A stretch of 64,000 nt of DNA from Sphagnum compactum (taxonomy: Eukaryota; Bryophyta; Sphagnopsida; Sphagnales): contig OZ234498.1 of NCBI GenBank assembly GCA_965153455.1, forward strand, positions 1,736,001-1,800,000, written 5' to 3'. Position 1 is the first letter of the stretch. Every line of letters starts with the position of its first letter. The translations under genes and the position numbers were made by a program. Positions 22,529 through 35,790 of this stretch are shown here, piece after piece. Under the pieces are notes generated by a model that worked only from the letters and a program-made list of their open reading frames with translations, was not told where the DNA came from and did no database searches.

Positions 22529-25500
22529 ATGTTCAGATCTACAAACAACATCAAGGTGTATGTAAGGATACGGCCTCTTTCAAAGGATGAGTATGCTCGA
22601 GGAGAAACTTCTTGTGTCCACATAGCAAGGGACGAACACTCTGTGAAGGTAAGTAAAAGGAGGCATTAACTCAATATGTACAATCGAAGTCTCACAAAAT
22701 AGAAAGCTTGAGATATAGAGCTTCAGGGGCCTTGAACCTGTGCTCCTGATTCCAAAGCTACAATCAATGCATGTGGATTTCTCAGAGACAAAATTTATGG
22801 GAGAGATAAACTGAACATATACAGATCCTTTATGGCAGTGTACATATGGTAATTACAAGACAGACATATCTGAGGAACTCATACATTCAATGCATACAAT
22901 CCCAGATTCTGTTGCCTAATTTATTATTGTACATGTTTTCATTTTTGCATGTATCATGTGTGTTTTGTGTCAAGTTGCCATGCTTTGCACTCATGCATCC
23001 CATTTGAGGTTTAGGTGCAATTCTGTATTGCATTTTCAATTAGTCAACATTGAGTTGGCTGTCATTGTCCACAGTATGTCATGTCATGCCAATGGATATT
23101 GATTTGTTTTTGTGAAATGATTTGTGACCTGTTTAGGTTGTGGAGCAAGGATATGGATACAACACAACAACTCGGTCTTTTCAAGTAAGTTGGATATCAG
23201 CAGCAGCTAATTCCTCATGTTACTCACAATAATCCTAGTTTTTTGCATGGTGTCAAGAGAACATAACAAAGCAATTGGTTTTGTATTGTGTCTGGCCATT
23301 GTAAGTGCACAATAAAGCTCTCTGAGCTTCTGACGAACTGACATCTGAACCTCCCCACATAGACAGAGACTTCCACAGGAAGGACCCACAGTTTTTACCA
23401 TTGAAAGTGTGCAAATCAGAAGGTTTAAATCATAGGAAACATCGATGTCCCGTATAATTCTGTTTGCAATATCCTTATGGAAAATTTAAACTTTGTACTT
23501 TGCAGATTTTTTAGGTGGTCTCTGTGCAAATTTGTGAAGGGGGCTGTGTGCAAAACTTTTAGGAATGTTATGAGCATGACTTTTAGGTATGTACTCTTGA
23601 AGGTGTGTCTGAGAAGAGGATATGGTAGATTACTAGAGTGACAGGTATAGAACTCTTTCTTTTTGAGTCTCATGAATTCCATGTGCAATGTTGTTCACAA
23701 CAATTGATCAAGTATTCTGATTGATGAATCACATGATGGCAGTTTGATGGATGTGTTGGCCCAGCAGCTGAACAACATGAAGTCATGGAAACAGTGGAGA
23801 TGAAGAAATTGTTAGACAAGGTGCTTGAAGGTTATTCATCTACAGTCATGGCATGTGGGCAAACTGGCTCTGGAAAGACTTTCACCATGTCTGGGAGAGA
23901 AGAGGTTAGGTCCACTCAGACACAATAACATATACGCTTCTTGTTGTCTTCTTGATTGCTGTTTATTCTTGTGGTCTACATAGTCATTGGCTAATACCTT
24001 CAGCAATGTAGAGCAAGAGACAACCAATTATCTGAGATGTGGACTATCTTTTTTGTCCCTTCATGCTGTGTTCAATATCCCATGAGTCTGACCTACCTTA
24101 CATTGTACTCAGAATATTGATTGGGCTTTCTGTCTTCCTTGTAGGGAATGCATGATAAAAAAGGCTATGAGGATTGTTGGGGGGATGATGGACTTATTGC
24201 ACGGTCTGCAATTTATCTATTTGAAGCCATTAAAGCTCGCTCCTTCAACAAGGACCAAACAAAGCCTTATACATTGAGAGCTTCATATTTTGAAATCTAC
24301 TGTGAACAGGTACAGAGATCCACATCAGTTGGGGGTATTCTTAAGTGCTGAACTGGTAATAGAAATAGCTGCATCAACAAAACAAATTAGTACCAAGCAA
24401 CTGTGATTCCAAGGATGCACATGCCACAAATTATACATCAGCAGATTTTGTATGAGATTGCAAACCTGGGGCAGGTGAATGATTTGCTTCGTCTTGATGC
24501 TGCACCAAGGGATGTGAAATGGAGCTCCAGAGATGGATTCTATGTAGAAAACCTTTTGTTGGTGGATTGTGATACACTGGAGGATGTTTTCTCTGTTCTC
24601 AATGAAGGTGGCAAGAACCGAAAGGTTAAAAATATCCAGCTACATCTTATTTGAAAGTGTACTGGATATGTTTGCTTCATGAGACTTCATGGGAGACAAA
24701 GAAATTTTTACTGCATTGTAAGAAATTGTGGAAAACCCACGTTTGTGCAGGTTGGCTCACATGAGCTGAACAAGGATAGTAGTCGTAGCCATTGCATCAT
24801 GACACTCCATGTGGACACGCTTTGTGACATCACTGGAGATGGACATCCCATTGTGAGGTATACCTCAACCATTGTGCCTTAGACTTCAAGCTCTTAATGT
24901 GTGGACACATCTGTTGCATGATCAGATCAGATCTCCATAAATATGACCAAATTACTTTCCTAGTCACAAAGTCATACCTGCTATACTATCCTATGAAACC
25001 CACATTTGATTCAATTCTGATGTAGAAAAGAAAACATGTGCTTGTAGTCTATGTTAACCTCCCACTCTATTTCTTTCAACCCTCAGCAGACACCCATTCT
25101 TTGATGTGATGGCTTGACAACTCTTTAGACATCTTTTTTACATGGTTTAGGTTGCCTGATTCTGATCCCCCATGCATTTGCAGGTATGGTCGAATGCTTT
25201 TTGTGGATCTTGCAGGGAGTGAACGACTTAAAAAAAGCAAAAGCTCTGGCGAGATGCTGAAGGAAACTGGTAGCATCAATCGTTCTCTATTTACACTTGG
25301 AAAAGTAAGTCATACTTTCTGTCTGGAGTATTTGCTCTGTTTGGTACCACTTTTGTTTTCCTTATGACATGCTGTTTGATTACAAAAGAGAGCTTTCCAA
25401 TCATATAATATACAAGTAAGTTTTCTCATGTCTAGGAAAGTTATCCAAACTTTCAAATGTTGAAGTGCATTTGGTCTTGATTCTGCAGTCTTGAGGCAAC

Positions 25501-27894
25501 CCTGGTCTGCATTGAAGTTTACCATCCTATCCATTGTTCTTCTGCAGGTCATTTCAGCTTTGAGTGAAGGCAAGAAAGGTGATGTGGTGCCATACAGGTT
25601 AGATTCTTCTACCAAATGCATGGAGTTTCATTGATAAAATTTGGTTTTCCTTGGTCACAACACAATCTGTGCACAGATCACTTAACATTTTTCTTTGAGG
25701 TGCCCTGGATTAAGTGTCCTAGCAGCACATTTTTTGTTTTTGCCCATGTTTTGACCCTGCTTCATGTTTTGGTAGCCGATGAGGCTTTCCTCAGCTACCT
25801 ACTTAGTGTGTTGATACACAGCTTTTTCATATCTGATTCTCAATTTCAGGAATCAAAACCTTGTAATTGTTATATGAAGGCTACTATAACTGCCCAAACT
25901 GACATAGAGAAAGGACAAAATAAACTTAACACTGATGGTTTCACCTTTGTAAACAATGATGTATTTCCATTCTCCTTGTTCTAGCTCACATTAATTGATT
26001 TATTGGAGATTACTATGTAATTTATTGGAGAACAAACTTTCACTTGTGACAGATTCTAACTGTGTGCTACCCTAACCATTTTTCTTTTATCCATCTACAT
26101 GTTTCACAGGGAAAGTATGCTGACAAAGCTATTGATGGAAAGTCTTGGAGGAAATAGCTTGGCCCTCATGATAGCTTGTGTCTCATCTGCTGCCTCTGCA
26201 GTTGATGAAACACTCAGTACCTTACACTATGCAACATGTGCCAAGAATATTGTCAATGCTCCTTCAATCAACATGGATGCCCGTGACAAGGTATGAAGGC
26301 TTTCTTTTATAAGTTCTGTTGAGCCTAACCATTCCTTATTCACTGACATAAGCTAATCACTGTGCGATAAACTTTGGAGGGTGCTGGGCCTCATTTTTGG
26401 GCATTTTGTTTGCCTTAATTTGCACAATCAGAACACTCTGGAAGGAGATGTTTTGTTTTCTGGAAGCCCTAATGTCTCATTAAGGTGGTTGGAAAGTGCC
26501 CACTTTTAAACAGAAGGAATGGGTTGAGACACAAATTATGCTCCATTGGCATACATACAATCATCCTCCTCTGTTTAGACTCTCTACATCAAGATAAGTT
26601 TTAAAACGCACAAAGCACCAAAAGATTATGACTAGCACAACAACACCAAAGTATTGACTCGAAGTAATATCATATGTGGATCCATGTGATTGATTGAAAC
26701 TGGAGGCTGTATCATGTACCTTCAACAAGCACTTGACTTATTAAATGACCCAATGACCTTCATAAGCTGTAGAATTGAACATGGGAATAGGGGGATGATG
26801 ACAATGAAAGTTGATTGACCCATATTTGTCTACACCATATGGTATTATGTTCAGTTGTGGCAGATTAGTTTTAACCCGTGTTTTGTTGTTAGTATATGTG
26901 TCTAATGTGGTCTCCTTCTGGAATCCTCCTTTCAGATCATGATGAAACTTCAAAAGGAAATAGCACACTTGCGAGAAGAGAATAAAATGCTACGAACAAA
27001 GTTAGGGCTTAGTTTAGATGGGGATCTAACTTATCCTGAAGCTATACAAAGTGTTTCACCCATGGCCACAAAACATCGTCGACAAACACGAAATATGCCA
27101 CCAGTTGGTTTGGAGATCAAATGCCCCACAGAACTAAAAGGTCTTGAAAAGTATTTTGGCAAGGAGTTTGGAGAGGAAGCATCTGGTCTTTCTACACTTG
27201 CAAATTTCCAGGTAAAATGACATTGCTTTTAATTTGGGAGTTCCTTTGCAAGTACTATCATGAATTAATAACATCTTGTAGTTTCTGTGCTTCTAAAAAT
27301 CCTAAGTCTCATTATCCAAGTCCCTTATGTCCACAATACATCAGCTTTTTGTAGTTTTGTTATTGTTCAATTAGTCTTGTATTTTTGTTCTACAGTTTCT
27401 TAATTTGCTGAATGGTTGATTCTCAGGATGTATTGCCTCAACAAAGTGCAAGAGGATCCCTGACATTGGAGTCCTTGAGGTGCATGCCAAGTCAAGGTAG
27501 TTTTGGATCATCCCAGCAAGGACCCACATTGCAGGCATACTCTGAAGACGATGCATGGGGTGACAATTGCGAGAAAACCACTGATGGTACTAGCACACCT
27601 TGTGTGCTAAGTGAACCACGGACTATTAGAGCAAGTTGTGAACCAAATTCCTTTTTGGGGATGTATCGAGGCTCTGTAAATGTTAAGCCTAAAGGGGTAC
27701 AGCAATTCAGCAGAAGGAATCGTGTTTCTGTTGACCATCTTGGTGGCTCAAGAGCAAGGTTGAAAAAAGGTTACCCTAGAAGAATTGGAAAGCAAGACGC
27801 CTTTCAGGGCAGTATTACTGTGAATCAAGCTGCATTTATCAAAAAACTTTTGGACCTTAATATTTCCCCTGTTGATGGCATGGTCAACTTCTGA
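22529..27894 (+). CDS. kinesin motor protein, KIF12-type, 11 exons
   Basis: ATP-driven microtubule motor with an N-terminal motor domain. Exons: 22529-22648, 23137-23184, 23743-23904, 24145-24309, 24475-24624, 24751-24857, 25184-25304, 25548-25597, 26110-26290, 26936-27211, 27427-27894. All are GT-AG and in phase, giving 615 residues. Motor landmarks: VYVRIRPLS (10-18), P-loop GQTGSGKT (95-102), switch I SSRSH (225-229), switch II DLAGSE (259-264) and the LSTLHYA stretch near the motor end. A short coiled coil (about 369-395) follows, then a polar tail with no domain I know. Several features point to KIF12: the GFYVENL segment before switch I, the [10 protein letters not shown] stretch, a compact motor, and a length close to animal KIF12 (about 650). 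The name rests on remembered alignments. An in-frame ATG lies upstream at 22397, but the one at 22529 fits the motor start better. The closest neighbour is ACS (+), with no functional link. Confidence 0.92.
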
Positions 27895-29756
27895 GGGTAA
27901 TGGCATGCCACGCACGAGTAGGTAGCTTGTATTGCATGGAGTATATGATGTTTGACTTGCCATAGGAGTCTAAAGAATGCTCATTTCACCCCAAAACTAC
28001 ATACATGCTGGTTTCAAATTGACAGGCCACCAAGTTCTTGCAATGGGTAGAATTTCCTTTCAAGTCAATGTTTAGAGCTGCATGTGTTGGTGGTTAGACA
28101 TCTAATTCTTCATGAGCTATTCAGGCCATACACTTGCTAATAATGTGTGTAAGATGTTGACTAGAGGTTGTTAAGCACTCCTCTATCTTGCATTGAGTTG
28201 AAAGTTGAAAAAATGTGGAAACCATCCCCTCTTGCCTTCAAGTTGTGTAAGCATGTTCCTCTATTTGGATATAGTAAATTTTTTCATGTTTAATCGGTGG
28301 ATGGTCATTTTGAAATGGACCGACTCCATCTAATTTTCAATTCTAAGTTAAGTGGTAAGTTCCATTTTTGAATTCTTCTCCAATGGAGCATTGACTTCAT
28401 TTGTCTATAATTTGAAGGCACAAGTTGCTAAGGGAAGGAATACAAAGAAGTGTTATTTACACCACCTAATTGGTATCTGGAAGTCAAATGAGATGCAGAA
28501 CTGGAGTCATGGACTTCTCATCAGCAGCTTCATTTCTGTGCTCTATTTTGTATATATGTAGGTAGCAATAGAATTCTTCCAGGGTTTGACTCTCCTTATG
28601 TTATTTTCTCACAGAAGATGTCACCAAAGAAATGGTGTTGCAAAGATACAAATGCAACAGAAATTATGTTCAAGATTTGGACACTCTTAGTATAAGCATT
28701 CTTGGTTCTTATGTGACACAGAATAAGGGTGATGAAACCTTAATGAATGGAAACATCATCAAATCAACTGCCGGAAGCCGGAAAGCAACAAACTTTCAGC
28801 AGTTGATGGTGATGGGAGGAAAGGTCTTGTGGACGGTGAGCTTTGCATGTTGTTTCTTTGTTTTCTTGCAGGTTAAGAGTGACGGCATTGTTATTGGACT
28901 TCCGATTTCGTTGATGCTCGGCAATGGTTAGTATTTTCTTGTTCTTAATGTTCAAGGTGTGCTGCATTGTTGTTTGGACGATGTGTATTATGGAGATTCG
29001 AGGGACATTGTATAAGTTGGGCGCTCTGAATGCAATGGAAGTAGAACACGAAGTTAAGTTTCTCTTTCTTTTGAGTTGATTGTGTGTGTCATCTTGGTCG
29101 TGGAGATCATAGGTTAGAGTTGTGGAAGATTAAAGGAACATTGTGGGAGGAATGCCCTACTGTTGCTAGTCACTTTGATTTGGGGATATGTTTTTTTTGT
29201 TGCGCCATACATTTCAAGGGAAAGGAAATAGAAGTAATAGTAATATTTAGGGGTGACATTGAGGGAAGTGATAAAGCAACTAGGGATTTCAGAGAGGTCA
29301 GAATGGCAATATAAGTTGTGATGTGTCGGTGATTCTAGAATTCTGTGAGAGAAATGTTGATTCTTTGAGTCTGGGAAAGAATACCTGCAACAATGGGAAC
29401 TCTAAAGAGAAATTTTGTTTTGGAGATCTAGTGTACTATGGGGAACTCTATTGATGATCTCTCTTGGTCATTATTTTGTCTTTGTCCAAGTTCCTAAGTT
29501 TCAATGTTCAAGTTCATGAATTGTTTTATGTAATTCGATATGTTTCTGGTTATTTATCCGAGAACCAATTTCATGAGAGTTGGGAGTGCGTTTTGTAATT
29601 ATTATATTGCCACAAAAATGACCAATGGGCTCGTTGAGAAAGAAGTCGGAGCGTGTTGATCCTTTATGGCCCATAATTTAGATGTGATTGGATAGGTAGC
29701 AAGGAGTCTAGACATTATGCTAAGATGCTCTTTATTTATGTAGTCCTTGATATCCT
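27895..29756. other. 3' flank of the kinesin gene, with one exon-like block
   Basis: The kinesin 3' UTR should lie at the start of this stretch. A donor-like AGG|GTAATG directly after the stop codon and the block at 28615-28835 hint at a spliced 3' UTR or an alternative end. The remainder up to 29.75 kb shows nothing I can support. Confidence 0.4.
28615..28835 (+). other. exon-like block of unknown origin
   Basis: Open for 73 codons between an acceptor-like CTCACAG and a donor-like GGACG|GTGAGC. The translation is polar and protein-like (for example QRYKCNRNYVQDLDTL) but unknown to me. It cannot simply extend the kinesin, because exon 11 ends in a stop and no donor in the right phase was found. 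It could be a 3' UTR exon, part of an unrecognised gene, or chance. Confidence 0.25.
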
Positions 29757-32700
29757 AATTGATGAAACCCTATTATTAAATATAAACCAAAGCACCCAAA
29801 AAACGGGGGAATACAAGCAACAAAATGGAAGGACCCATGTCCAAGAAGACAAAAAAACCACCAAAGAGGGCGAACCACAAAGGGAACATCAAGTTCCCGA
29901 ACCCTCTCTAGTCACGAGAAGCATATCAAATAAGAAAGGGGAGGATCTCCTGAAAGGATGTTTAGCCTAGAAGAACCCTTGCCTATTACAACAACTTGTT
30001 TCAAAATAAAAATCACATATGCTGGTTGTAGCATCATTGACACCCTATACCTATAAAATGCGCACAAAATTGAGAGAAGAAGGCCTCTTGGGCCTTTCAT
30101 TCCCCACACCATGTTGACACATCAATGAAAAAACTCGTCCGCTTACTATTGTAAAAACCCAAAAACTTTACAATTAGAGGGAAAAACATGTCCACCAAGA
30201 ACCAATCACGATAAAAACCATCCTTCACCTAATCTACGACTATTTCCTAGCAACCCCACGAGAAAAAACAGTCGACAAAACCAAATCAACTCAAATGGGG
30301 TTGGCGATGACAAGGTCTACCAATGTGTAGACACCATTGATTGAAAGCATAATGTTGACACGATAGCGCAAAGATTATAGGGCGGGGGGTGGAAGAACAT
30401 GAATTTGCTCTTGCAACACATAAAAACCCACATCTCTCACAATGGTTGCAAAAACATTTCACACAACATCATGGGAGGCCATCCTCTTACTACCATGTGT
30501 GCAACGAAAAAGGTGGATCTTTATAGGATTTAAAGGCTGGCTACAAATGCAATGTGACACCCTAAGGATGAAAAAATGGGAAAACCCAACCTAGTGTGCA
30601 AGGCGATGGAGTAAACATCTGAAGGCAAGCAGAAGAAAGGACTGAGTAAGTGGGCTAACAACCAAGCCCCTACACCCAACCCCACACATAACCTCAAGCG
30701 CGTTCAATGCAAATTAAAAGGTAAATAAAAAAGGATGATAATAAAGGAATGGTTGTGCAGTCTTTCTAAAATATTTTCTTGAATGCGATCTACGCTCCTT
30801 TTGGCCAATTGTTCAGAAAGGGGGACCCATGTTACATCCCTAAAAGGAACAAGCTCTCATGCTGATCTCAAATGTGCTTGGAAAGGGAGTGGCCCCGAAT
30901 TGCTCGCTCTTATTGCCTCCAAAAAAAGGGCAAGAATCCAACAAAAACCTAAAAGCTATGACATGGGCTATTAAAGGCCCACTTCCCTAAATAGGTAGCT
31001 GGAGTAATGACCTCCATGGAAATCAAACCTACGCCCCCATTAGAAATTGGGAAAACCATCTATTGATGGACTAAAAAGGTTTCAAGGCATTTTAATGAGT
31101 TCGAATCAAACCTAAAAGCCTCCCAAAAATTCCCATCAGGGTGGAATAAAAAACAAGGAGCTGACTTCAATAAATTGGAAAGGGGGAAAACATCGAAGCA
31201 AAAATGAAGGCCTTTGAGCAAAACATTGAGAGAGAAAACCAAAAGCCATTTGGACATCCCCTAATCTAAATAACACATTTGCATGTCAAACATCCTCGCC
31301 TAAAACCTCTTGCAAAAAGGAAAAGTCAAAGGAGGTAGAACCAAAGGGGATGCCAAGGATCCTCATACCATAGGGGGGCCAACAAAACTCGACAGGGGAG
31401 ATAAACCCAAGAGGTAAGCCAAATAGAACCTAGGGCGAGCACTTGCGAGGTTGAACAAATAACCCAATAGAAGCCAATTAAGAAACAAAATGATCGAAAG
31501 CGAAGGAAATGACATGGGCAGGGCCAAGGATATGGGTGAGGATATGGTGTCATTGGCTAAGGAAGGAAAGAGACACAAAGGGAAAACCCCCGAAGAACAA
31601 CATAAAGTGCAAAAATTAACTAGTGCAAAAAGAAGCTTTATTAGCAAGTTGCTTTGGTGTGCACCCACAAAAGAAATAATGACAAACAAAACCCCTAAAA
31701 TTAATAATGATTAAAGTACTAAGGAACTTGAAGGCCATAAAAAGCTTGAACAAAAAAGAAAAGTTGAGACAACTCGTTTCCCATTGCCCAAAGCTCTTAA
31801 AAGATGGCCAAGTACTTACCAAGATGGTGTTGAAAGTGTTTACAATGTCTACCTAAACACCACCCAATTAAAATGGGCATCCAAAATTGCCCAAATACCA
31901 TGGATCACGACCTCACGATCTCACAACCTCTTATAACCACCACCTTGAACCGATGTGGTGACAAATGAGAAGCAAACACATCATGAAACTACAGGCATAA
32001 AACCATGCTCACCAACTAATAGAACAATTCTCCCATTGCAATCAAATGGATGCCATTAGAGGATTCAGCCGAAACCAAAAATTAACTAGCCCCAAAAATC
32101 CAAACCATGGACCCAAGGATGTGGCTAATGGTGACATGGGAACACAATTCATGGAATTGAATGAAACCACTCGCTAAATCTTTAGGGAAAATTTCTTTTT
32201 GAAATTGTTTGAAGACCATGCCAAATGGACCATCGGCCGACAAGTGAAACATGTGAAAAAATGCAAACTTGAAAGAATCTATAAAAAATTCAAGGTTTGA
32301 ATCTAGTTGAAAGTTCAACAAGGAATCTAAGCAGGGGGAGTCTATGTTGGGTGGGTGCAAAGTTAACAATGTGTTAATTGCCTTTGAGGATGCTGAAACT
32401 AAAGTAAGAAAGGTAAGAACATTAGTGCCACACACAAACTCCCTAGCGTGCCCCAAGGTTAAATTCAATCCTAGTTGATGGGGGGGGGGTATTGTAAGGG
32501 CAAAATCAAAATTAGGCAAAGTTGTGGAGGTGCCCATAATTGAAGACAAGGTTGCCACCTACACCCACAAAAAATGTTCCACCTAAAGCTCCTCCCAATT
32601 ACTAGAAAAGAATTGTTGAAGTGCACCCTAGTCTTTCTATACCCAACTAATTCCCCATGAGGCGAAGAGAAAGACACCACTAAGGGAATAATAAGAATAT

Positions 32701-33100
32701 GTTCTAGGCCGCCACATCAAACAGGTCACGTGTTAGGTGATCGAAAGGAAAACAAAAAACAAACTACACATATCAGTGAAGAATAAAAAGGATGCGCACA
32801 TATAAACGTGGTTGGGGAAGGGCCCAAATGGAAGGCACTCAAAAGATCTAATGTCAAAATCCAAACCCAAGCCGCTAGGGGGAGAAGGGGCCAAAGAGGA
32901 AATAGAAAAACTTAGAGAGCCATTTGGAGGGAGAACTTGATATGCGTGACAATGCTTCTAATGCCGAACCATGCCACATTGGGAAAATAGGACTCCACAA
33001 TTAGAACAAGGAACGTGTGAAAGGCCCCACCCCTACCCCCAAGGGACGAGGAGAAATCAAAAGGGCCGTGAGCCACTTGAGGAACTGAACCAAAACAAGA
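29757..33100 (-). mobile_element. decayed LINE-type non-LTR retrotransposon
   Basis: On the minus strand, pieces of one long ORF2 appear in the expected order but in different frames and with stops. First comes a lead-in with FHELCSHVTISHI (within 32558-32082). Reverse-transcriptase motif A survives as VDIVNTFNTIL near 31852-31818. Motif C (within 31689-31363) reads SLANDT where the family has ADD, so one catalytic aspartate is lost. A PISNGGVGLIS.. ATYLGKWAF stretch near 31.0 kb and a C-terminal segment (30112-29912) with GPRGLLLSILCAFYRYRVS follow. A related, 5'-truncated copy lies at 48.13-48.76 kb, typical of LINEs. The 3' boundary near 29757 is set by where the two copies stop matching. 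The 5' end is uncertain. Non-functional. Confidence 0.7.
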
Positions 33101-33925
33101 ACCAGAGGGAGGCCCAAGAGCTAAAGAAGGAAGGGCCTCCATTGCATTGAAAAATAAGGAACAAAAGTGAAAAAAGAAAGAAAGAAAAAATAAATAAATA
33201 AAATGAAAGGAAAGAAAAAAAGCTAACAAAGAAAAACACTTACTTTAGACTACCATGTTGCTCCCATTTGCTAACCCATCCCTTCCTGCCTTCTTCAGGA
33301 TACCTCCCTAATGCACTAATGCGCCTCCTACTATTGTTAGGATTCGGCTTTAAACCTATGGTGCACATTCTTTTTTACAATCAGGTGTTAGAAGATTCTT
33401 ACCTTCAAGGTCCTCTTTCTCTCTTCAAGAACTCCTCACAATTATCATCCATAACCAACCCGAATTTGAGCTCAAGAATCAATAGCTCTACTGCTATTAT
33501 TGCGCATGTCAATGGGGTTTCTAATGACACAATTACTAGTGTTCAAGCTTTTGCAACTCCTCACCTTTTTGAAAGTCAAATGTCATGTACCTACCACTAC
33601 TTACCACTACTGCCTCTATGTGTTACGATGTAAGTGTGTGAGCAATGATGTGTAGCAGCATGGAGTTCCATTGCTATTGTTGCAACGCATGTCAGTCATG
33701 TCCTCAATGCTCCAAAACATTTGATAAAAAAAACCCAATTGAACATCAAACAAAGGCAATCGAATTGAGTTTTTTTTTTCCCCCCTTTTGTTCATTCAGT
33801 CAATGCGCATTGTGTTTTTACATCACAACTAGTTGTTTCTTCCTTGGCGTTGTACTCCTAAATCCCCAAGCTCTTTTATTTCTATTGTGGTGTAAGCATG
33901 CAAACAACGACACCAAAAACTCTAA
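33101..33925. other. no supportable gene
   Basis: Two plus-strand frames (33268-33633 and 33645-34016) are open for about 120 codons. They lack family features and splice context, and the second runs into the duplicated block that follows. They lie behind the 5' end of the LINE and may include its eroded leader. Confidence 0.35.
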
Positions 33926-33929
33926 TTCC

Positions 33930-34330
33930 AATGACGAGTTATCGGAACTACTATATGAAGGATTTTTTGGAATCTTTCGTATGGTCATCCATAGGCCATT
34001 CCAAAGACAATTTTAAAAATAACCACCTCATTTTCAAACCTAACTACTTCAATTATTTTTTAATAATTGTTTTTTTTCCAATGAACTTTTTTAATAACTA
34101 TTTCCCACCTTTCCTAATAAATACCTCCATTTTATAAATACCTCACTCTTTTCCCCTATCCACCAACATGATATAAAAAAACAAATTAACATGTGTCTTT
34201 TCATGTCCATGAAATGTATATTAATTTAAATTAAATTTGACATTGACATAAATAATGATGAATTATTGAAAGCCATATGAAAACATTAAAAAAAAAAAAA
34301 AAGTTGATCATCACTGGTAGTGCACAGCAG
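33930..34330 (+). repeat. duplicated block A, copy 1
   Basis: About 400 bp, paired with 35262-35655 in the same orientation. Shared landmarks are the CACCAACATG word, AACATGTGTCTTTTCATG versus AACATGTACCTTGTCATG, and GACATAAATAATGATGAA. Both end with an A-rich run followed by AAAGTTGAT..TCACT. The A-rich end may mark the 3' end of a retroposed sequence. Confidence 0.7.
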
Positions 34331-35154
34331 CGCGGAACTTTAATTACAATAATAAGACTTTAAAATTGGGGACAATTGATTCCCATCTTTTTTTTGGTGA
34401 CACTTAGGAAAATTCTTGAATGGTCATGTAAGGGTTGATCATTTTTAGTAAAGCTTGTTAAAACATACAAAGAGTGCAAGAATGAATTATGGAAAGAAAA
34501 ATCCCAAGGAAGTATCCTTCCTTAATTGCCAAAATTGGTGGATAGGCATTAAGACATTTGCAGTGGGTGAGATTAATTGCCATTGCATGGGAATGAGCTT
34601 AAATCCTTGAAACCATGTAGAATAAAATTGGATCCTAATTCAAGAGTTAGAAACCAAAGAAAACGAAAGGTTTGTTCACAAGGAAAGCATTTATGAAGTC
34701 ATTGGAAATCCATCTCAAATAAATATTATATCCAAGTCTTAGCGTTACTACAAGGACTTCAAGGAATTAGTTTTATACAAATCAAAGTCAAACAAAAGAT
34801 ACAATTCATGTTGTCACAATCTTCCAATGTATAATGACAATCGCTGTTTGTGTAGCAAGAGATTTTCTATAGCCACACAATCACTAAAGACTTCCATTTA
34901 TATCAAAAGAAAACAATAAACTTATCAAGTTTTTACTCCAAGAGCATCACGATTTCTGACACTCTAGTTCCAACCAGGGCTCCATGTTCAATGACATAAA
35001 AGTGTCATCCAAAAGTCTACATATAGTATCTAAAAGTAATATTTGCAGCCTCTACCTAATAACTCAAAAACTACCAAAAGCTAAACATTACATACTTGTG
35101 ACATATGTAATGTTTGGGTTTGGTTAAGCCTATGATCCCCACACCCTCATTGGT
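34331..35154. other. AT-rich spacer, nothing recognised
   Basis: No frame of note and no clear repeat. Confidence 0.5.
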
Positions 35155-35790
35155 GCATTCCTAAATGCAAGAAACTAGGTTCACTAGTTGGTGTGAAAGC
35201 ATATTACAAGTTAGTCACTTTAGACAAAATAAAATAAATTGATGTATAACTAATTCTAGTGACAAGAAATTTTGAGGAATTAATATATGGGAGATTTTAC
35301 GTAATCCTTCATATAGTCCTCACTAAACAATTGATTTTTGATAATTTTCGTACAATTGTCCTTGGACAGTTCCAAAAGAATTCATACTTACTTCAATTCC
35401 AAGCCTACCTATTTCACTTCTTTCCTATTAACAACCTTCTATCCTTATAATTATCTCATTCCTTTTCCTTACCCACCAACATGCATATGAAAAGACAATT
35501 AACATGTACCTTGTCATGTATATGATATATATATTAATTGAAATTAAAACTTGACTGTGACATAAATAATGATGAACTATTAGAAATTATATGAGAACAT
35601 GAAAAAAGAAAAAAAAGAAAAGTTGATTGTCACTAGTGAACAACAACAGAGAGCCCAAGTATGAGAATGCTTACATTGATCATTATTCCTAAATGTGGGC
35701 AACTAGGTTCACTAGTTGGGGTGAAAGCATGTCATGGGTGGGCCATTTTAGGCAAAAACAAATTGTTGTATAACTAATATTGATAATTTG
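35155..35790 (+). repeat. block B, block A copy 2, block B copy 2
   Basis: Block B (35155-35260) begins ATTCCTAAATG and carries ACTAGGTTCACTAGTTGG and GTGAAAGCAT. It recurs at 35684-35790. Block A copy 2 (35262-35655) sits between. The order A, spacer, B, A, B suggests an eroded tandem array of a roughly 500-bp B-A unit. Confidence 0.65.

Noticed and set aside
22700-22770. tRNA-like stretch on the minus strand (GGTTCAAGGCC)
   Set aside because: The B-box does not fit the consensus, and no cloverleaf with acceptor stem can be drawn. It lies in kinesin intron 1.
32912-33239. Phenylalanine-rich minus-strand frames as membrane proteins
   Set aside because: The hydrophobic start comes from an A/G-rich low-complexity run on the plus strand next to the LINE relic.
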